From Parasponia andersonii (Eukaryota > Streptophyta > Magnoliopsida > Rosales > Cannabaceae), in NCBI GenBank assembly GCA_002914805.1, contig JXTB01000025.1, positions 48,015-112,014 of the forward strand: a DNA stretch of 64,000 bases, written 5' to 3'. The position numbers and the translations under genes are program-made. The notes beneath the pieces are model-generated. The model was not told where the DNA came from and searched no databases. It saw only the letters and a program-made list of their open reading frames with translations. This document shows, one piece after another, positions 58,778-64,000 of the stretch (positions within the stretch are counted from its first letter, which is position 1; every line of letters begins with the position of its first letter).

Positions 58778-59638
58778 GTTTGCCCAAAATAGATTTAAAA
58801 ACCCCAATCATAAAAGAGGAATTAATGTTTCTGCCCAATAAATAAAAAATAAAAAAGAATTAACTCCGATCCTTTTTTTTGTTTTCAAAAATGAAGTAAA
58901 GTTAACAGCTACCGTTTTCAACAACTATACTTCTCTTTTAAATTGGTCGTGTGTGGACAAATGGCAAAGGAAACCAATTTTTTGAAAGAAAAATGGTTTA
59001 AATAGAGAAAAAAAAAATGACCGAAATAATTGGTTGGGTATAATAAGTGGTACTGGTCTAATTTTTTTGGAATTAATGGGATGATATTCCAATTAGTTTT
59101 TTCTTCACCTGATATACTCCATTGAAGTTGATGCGGGCCAACTTCATCTTACTACAATTCAGAGTGAATTCCTAGATTTATTCTGCAGGCTTACTTGCTG
59201 AGAATATGGTTTTAGCTTATGCAATAATATTATCTTTGGCAGGTTCTACATTGTATTCCTGTAAAATATTCTCTCCCTAGAACTTATTTTTTCGTTTCTC
59301 TTTATCGGTGGGGCAAACAAAAAATAAAAAATCAATTAATTTCTCACATTGTATACCCGTTTTCCTAACCCTAGACCAAATTCAATAATAACTTGGAAAG
59401 TTAAACGTCTTTTACCAAAAAAATCAAAGGCAGCTAAATATTATCTTAAAAACCATTATTTTTTAATCATTAGTGGTGATCGAATTGCCCTACAAGATTG
59501 GATTCACTACCAAACAGGGCAGCAAAATTCAAAACTGCGAGGTGTCAACTAAACACCATTATTTCAAAACATATAAGCCTAAACAAAGTTTAATTTAGAA
59601 AAAACCAACTCTTAATCACCTTAATTAGGTTACTTTTC
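58778..59638. other. intergenic between MULE and SSL gene
   Basis: AT-rich sequence with poly(A)/poly(T) runs. A ~90-bp stretch at 58977-59067 resembles 48507-48612 on the other side of the MULE. A short open frame at 59349-59552 has no motif I recognise. Confidence 0.55.
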
Positions 59639-61109
59639 CTAATGTAAGTTATAAATGCCTATAAAAGGCATAAGGACTGACCCAATCCATAGCTTTCCAT
59701 CCTTCTCTTCCACTTCACTAATAAACTTAAGACTCTTTCCCTCACAATCTTCTAAAACCTCCAAAATTTTACCTTCTTCACTCAACCTTATGGCAGTTGC
59801 ATGAGCCTTTCCTCCTACTAAAAGAGAATGTAATTGCTTAAAGCTAAAGGGTAGCTTTAATAAAGTCTTTCCTGCCCAAGATTTAGAGACAGCCCAGTCT
59901 GAAAGAATCCCCTTTTTTGCATGTAAGGCAACCCAAAACTCCCCTTTTGGGTTCCTTCTGATATTGTCTGGGAACCCTGGAAGCTCAGCAAAAACTTCAA
60001 CATTTCCAGCATTTGGGCCATCAAGCCAGAGCCTGAGGACCCTGCAAGTTGATGTTTCTGCAACTAGAAGGAAAGAGCGGTCTTTGCTCAAAGCTACACC
60101 GTTCGCGAAAGCGAGGCCTTGTAGTAAGACAGTTACTTCTTTGCTTGATATGTTGTATTTTAGTAGTTTTCCTGTCTTGTCTCCACTCAAGATTGATGAC
60201 ATGAACTGCCTGCATAGCATAAAAATATGAGATTTATAGTACTATGTTACATAAATCAAGCAATGAAAGAAATGAGCATGAAGTTGGCAGCTCTACAAGA
60301 GTAAACAGATTAAACAAGAAGTAAAGACCACTAGTAGAATTAAGTTCACTACTCTACCATAAAGAACCAACCTAAAACCAACTTTAACATTCCTAAAGCC
60401 GAAAAAGTCTGCATCCACTTTCATCTTTCAGAACTTGAAACTTGATCTTCAGTTAGAGAGTAAGAACAAAAGTAAGCTCACCCAGCCAAATGTGATAGAT
60501 TGAGGAAGAGAGACTAGGCTAATTTATAAGATTTCACTAGCAAAAAACTTCATTTTCATTTTAATAGATCACTGAGAAAAGGGGATTCTTTTCCAAGCAA
60601 ACATGTTAGATTCGGATAGATTGAGCTAGTTTGAGGACCACAACGGAATATGTTACCACCTGAGAGCTTGAATTTCATATAGCAATCCTATAAAAATCTT
60701 TAAAGCCACTTTCAAAGTACAGTATTCACAACTCGAGCATCATTCTCCAAAGTTGATAGAGACCCAAATGTTTTCTATGGCAGTAAGTAACTACATAGAA
60801 GCGAGCTATCATAACACTATTGACAATCCAGAAAGTACAAGCACTTCTAGCAACTCTCTAACCGAGCACAAAATCAGCCTTTGGAAGAGCTTAAAAAACC
60901 TAGGTGGAATTTGATCAAGCTAAAAGAGAAAATCTCCCTTCATTTTTTTTCTCTTAAAAAAGCAGAATGTATAATTGCTCCTGTTCTAGAAGATCATGTG
61001 GTCCATTGGTACATGAATTAATCAACTCTATACATAAAAATTCACCTCTCTAATTTTCAAAGGTAGATTTCAAACAAAAAAAGTTAACGAATTAACACAT
61101 GGAAGCAAA

Positions 61110-61153
<44 letters not shown>

Positions 61154-62350
61154 CATAAAACACATATATCTATATGATATATAAAAGATATTACTTATTT
61201 TGCCTTCAATTTTACCTAAAGCACATTTATCAGTTCTATATTGGATATCCCAGATTTTAAAAAAAAAGTTATTATGGTGCAATTCAAAAGAATTTACCTT
61301 CTCTGGAAGCTAGTACTTGTATCTGTGAAATAAATGACATCCTTATCCTCGTCAATGTCCAAATCATTAGTGAAACGAAGAGGGTGGCCTTCAACTTGAG
61401 ACACCAATGGAGTTGCCAAACCTCCATTTGGGCCCACAACCTGCAGCCCAAGATAAGCATCTGCAATGTATAGCTCTCCACTTTTCTTATGGAACCTTAG
61501 TCCTAAAGGCCTCCCACATACATGCTCTATTTCTAGTGCAAGAGCCCGGACACACTCCTTCCTTCAACACGAGCACAATTTTTTTTCACTTCAATCAAAA
61601 TTTTACTACAAAAAATCTAACACACCAACTGAACATATTAAAATTCATGTTACATGTAAACTATAGTCCTAGCCACAAAATAAAAATAAAATAAACGCAT
61701 GCTATTGTAAGGGGGGGAAAAAGTGACAAACACACACTTCCACTCATTCAAACTATTTGCAATTAATGCAGATAATACTAATTTAAAAATAATAAGAACT
61801 TAGAAACATGGATAAGTAGTCTAATGATGACCATGTAACATATTTTTCACTTGCAATGTAGAGGGTACTAATGTGGAGGGTACTGAGTTCCAATCTCTCT
61901 CCTAATAGAATGTTGATTATAATCATAATCATAATCATAGCTTTAAAAAAAATAAATAAAAGTCTCTGAATTTAAAACTTCTAATTTTCGCCTTTCTTTT
62001 TTTCTGAATTCATTATTTAAATTTCACAATTTTTATAAAATGGAAATAATAGTTGACCTTTGAGAGGTGGTGACAGCGAACTCGGACCAACCAAGGCCAT
62101 GTCCCTGCCACCTGAGGATCCGGCCGTCGGCGACTCCGGCGTAGGGCCCACCTCCATTCGGGTCGAAAGCCAGGCTCTCGGGCCCCACCGCCGCCGTGAC
62201 CTTGACCAGCTGAGCGGCATGGAGGTCGTCACGGGACCCAGGGATGACCGGTGGCGCGTGGAAGTTGAGACGCGAGGGGTTTTGGTAGATGGCGATGAAG
62301 ACGGCGAGCGCGGCGATCTTGGCGGCCGTGAATATGAGTTTGGAGTTCAT
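59639..62350 (-). CDS. strictosidine-synthase-like protein (SSL; adipocyte plasma membrane-associated protein type)
   Basis: Three coding exons, 62058-62350, 61298-61561 and 59639-60209, join in frame to 375 residues; introns of 496 and 1088 bp have GT..AG borders and both split an Arg codon. Residues 3-20 (SKLIFTAAKIAALAVFIA) form a membrane anchor or signal peptide, so entry into the secretory pathway is likely. Family landmarks of the six-bladed propeller are VGPESLAFDPNGGGPYAGVADGRI (shown as type GPESLAFDxxGxGPY), CGRPLGLRFHKKSGELYIAD, FTNDLDIDEDKDVIYFTDTS, FANGVALSKDRSFLLVAETS and ELPGFPDNIRRNPKGEFWVA. An N-glycosylation sequon is at N205. Length and motifs match plant SSL proteins of the SSL4-7 class. 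Strictosidine synthase activity is not implied, since most SSL proteins lack it, and the substrate is unknown. It is the only intact host gene here. Confidence 0.93.
61111..61151. repeat. 41-base poly(A) tract in SSL intron 2
   Basis: An uninterrupted A run on the plus strand (poly(U) in the SSL transcript), about 145 bases inside the intron from the donor of exon 2. Confidence 0.95.
61840..61955 (+). repeat. possible SINE tail in SSL intron 1
   Basis: GAGGGTACTGAGTTCCAATC resembles a weak box B; ATAATC repeats and a short poly(A) follow (61918-61952). The arrangement suggests a decayed SINE. Evidence is thin. Confidence 0.3.
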
Positions 62351-62865
62351 GGCTGGAAGCGAGTTGAACGAGTCGTCGCCTGGCCAAGGCCTAACGGGTC
62401 GCGCGAATTGAATCGGGAAAATATCTAGTCAAAATCTACGAGTCTAAAAACGAAGAATGTGTTTGTTGGAAGGAAGGGGCGTAGTTTACTAGTACAGTGG
62501 CAAGTACTGACTAACTACCAACGCGTCGGAAGGCGGTGTGTGTGGTGTGGTGGGCTCGAGCCCAATTTACTTTTGGAGTTTGCGGTCCAGTCCCGTGGAG
62601 ATTGCTCCTAAAAAACAAAAAAATAATAATAATAATAATAATTAAATAAACAGCCAGAATTTATGGCGAGTGTCCCTTTTTTTAACACTTCGTTTTAATA
62701 ACTGTTTGCTCGCTCTTTCTGTAGCAAGATGTTCAACTATCTGTATTTATATATTTGGTACATCTGTTTCTATATCAGTTTTAATTTATGCAGTATGTTT
62801 TTGTTGTGTGATCTAAAATCTTATATGTTGGTCAATACCATGAAGGGAAAAATTAAATAAGTGAG
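62351..62865. other. upstream region of the SSL gene
   Basis: About 515 bases between the SSL start codon and the first LTR must hold its promoter. I see an (AAT)n run at 62623-62643 but no clear TATA box in gene orientation. Confidence 0.5.
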
Positions 62866-63520
62866 TGTCAGGTCGCATGAATAAATTAGTGCGACCTCTT
62901 CCGAAAGAGTTACGTGCGACTTCCACTGCATAAGTTGGTACGACCCCCTCCAAACGAGTTTAATGCGACCTCCTCCGAACGAGTTAAGTGCGACCAGAAT
63001 AAAAAAGAAACAAGACTAAACTTCGTCAAACGGGTAACCTACAAATAAAATGAAACAAAAGTTTCTCTTTAAAGATTGATCAGTCATTCTATTTAAGTGA
63101 TTACCCAGTTATATTGTTACTTAAATTGTATTGCTCGATTGTACAGTTACCCATTCTCACAATTGGGAAACATTTAGCTATCCTCACCTATATAAAGAGA
63201 GTTCAATGTTTCAGTGAGGGATCTGGAACTTTTTCTGATCTTGAGAAGCTGGGAGATCTTTGAAATCTCTTGATCTTTGAAATCTTTTGAGAACTTTTTA
63301 AACTCTTGCTTCTTTTTTCCGGACAAACACATTGCAATTTTGAGCTCTTGTAATTCTCCAGAAAATAGCAAAGAACAGTGGACGTAGGCTCATCTTTTTT
63401 GGGGCTGAACCACTGAAAAATTCTTGTCTCTTTATTTACTTTAGTTAATTAACCATTTTCACACATAAGCCACATTTTACAATTTTCCTAAATTTATTGT
63501 TGACAAAACTTCCATCAACA
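62866..63520 (+). mobile_element. solo or orphan LTR of the element I family, plus orientation
   Basis: Matches the reverse complement of the element I LTR from TGTCAGGTCGCATG to CATCAACA, including the TATA box (CCTATATAAAGAG at 63188) and the CGACCTC repeats. It lacks the first ~22 bases of the element I LTR. No primer-binding site follows on the right, so it is not a 5' LTR. The flanking 5-mers GTGAG and GTTTT do not match. Confidence 0.82.
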
Positions 63521-63557
63521 GTTTTCATTCTAGTTACACTACGTTTGATATATTAGT

Positions 63558-64000
63558 TGTTGACAGAGATTTTGTCAACAATAAATTTGAGAATTTTCAA
63601 GATGTGGCTTGTGTGTGAAAATGGTTAATCAATCAAAGCAAATAGAGAGACAAGAATTTTATAGTGGTTCAGCCCCAAAAAAGATGAGCCTACGTTCACT
63701 ATTTTTCACTATTTCTGGAAAATTACAAGGTTTTTGTTAAATCTCAAGACTGGAATTCTAAGAACTAAAAATTACAACGCCGTTCAGAACATAAGAAAAC
63801 GTCTAAAAAGTTCCCAAAAAATCAAAAGAAGATCAAAGATCCCTCACAACTGCATTGAACTCCCTTTATATAGGTGAGGATAGCTCAATATTTCCTAATT
63901 GTAAGAATAGGTAACTATATAATCAGAAAATATAATTTGAGTAACAATATAACTGGGTAATAACTTAAATGAGATGGCTGGTCGATCTTTAAAGAGAAAC
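63558..64000 (-). mobile_element. LTR of the element I family, minus orientation, cut by window edge
   Basis: Starts TGTTGACAGAG and follows the element I LTR past its TATA core (CCTTTATATAGG near 63863). No primer-binding site lies on its left, so it is either a 3' LTR of an element beyond the window or a solo LTR. It lies 37 bases from the previous LTR, facing it. Confidence 0.85.

Noticed and set aside
62060..62428. 122-residue plus-strand ORF over SSL exon 1
   Set aside because: Antisense shadow of a GC-rich exon; the minus strand has clear SSL motifs.

Overview
The window is nuclear DNA from a eudicot plant. This follows from AT-rich intergenic DNA, nested plant LTR retrotransposons, a Mutator-like (MULE) transposon, SINE-like inserts and one intron-containing plant gene. 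I cannot name the species. About three quarters of the window is transposon-derived. The only intact host gene I can support is a three-exon strictosidine-synthase-like (SSL) gene near the right end, on the minus strand.

Layout. 1-10694: Ty3/gypsy element I, minus strand, Tat type, with a second RNase H before the integrase. Its 3' LTR is cut by the window edge. Between integrase and 3' LTR it carries a spliced gene on the opposite strand. 10695-16062: a Ty1/copia element, plus strand; element I sits inside its 5' LTR. 16063-19612: intergenic DNA with two SINE-like inserts, a 384-base N gap and a perfect 10-bp-arm hairpin. 19613-26733: a gag-only LTR element with a perfect 5-bp target-site duplication (TSD). 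28209-29172: the 3' end of another copia element, starting at a lone N. 29174-37458: Ty3/gypsy element II, minus strand, a chromodomain element whose 3' LTR is truncated. 38918-45915: Ty3/gypsy element III, a decayed relative of element I that has lost the antisense gene. 46960-48130: a ~73-bp minisatellite and purine-rich DNA. 48678-58768: a 10.1-kb MULE with terminal inverted repeats and a 9-bp TSD. 59639-62350: the SSL gene. 62866-64000: two element-I-family LTRs head to head.

How the parts relate. Elements I and III and the two terminal LTRs share LTR ends, TATA core, primer-binding site and polypurine tract, so one Tat family entered this locus at least four times. Every retrotransposon gene seen is broken by stops, frameshifts or lost catalytic residues.

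The most unusual system is the MULE. It carries a transposase gene (plus strand) and a second gene (minus strand, DUF1985-like) arranged tail to tail. The apparent introns and the inter-gene space of both are filled with minisatellite blocks. The repeat unit is palindromic, about 22 bp in the best blocks, GGTCAAG-N5-CTTGACC-N3, so each unit holds two opposed W-box cores (TTGACC). The spacer differs from block to block. I know of no description of this arrangement. The antisense gene in element I and the gag-only element are also worth attention.
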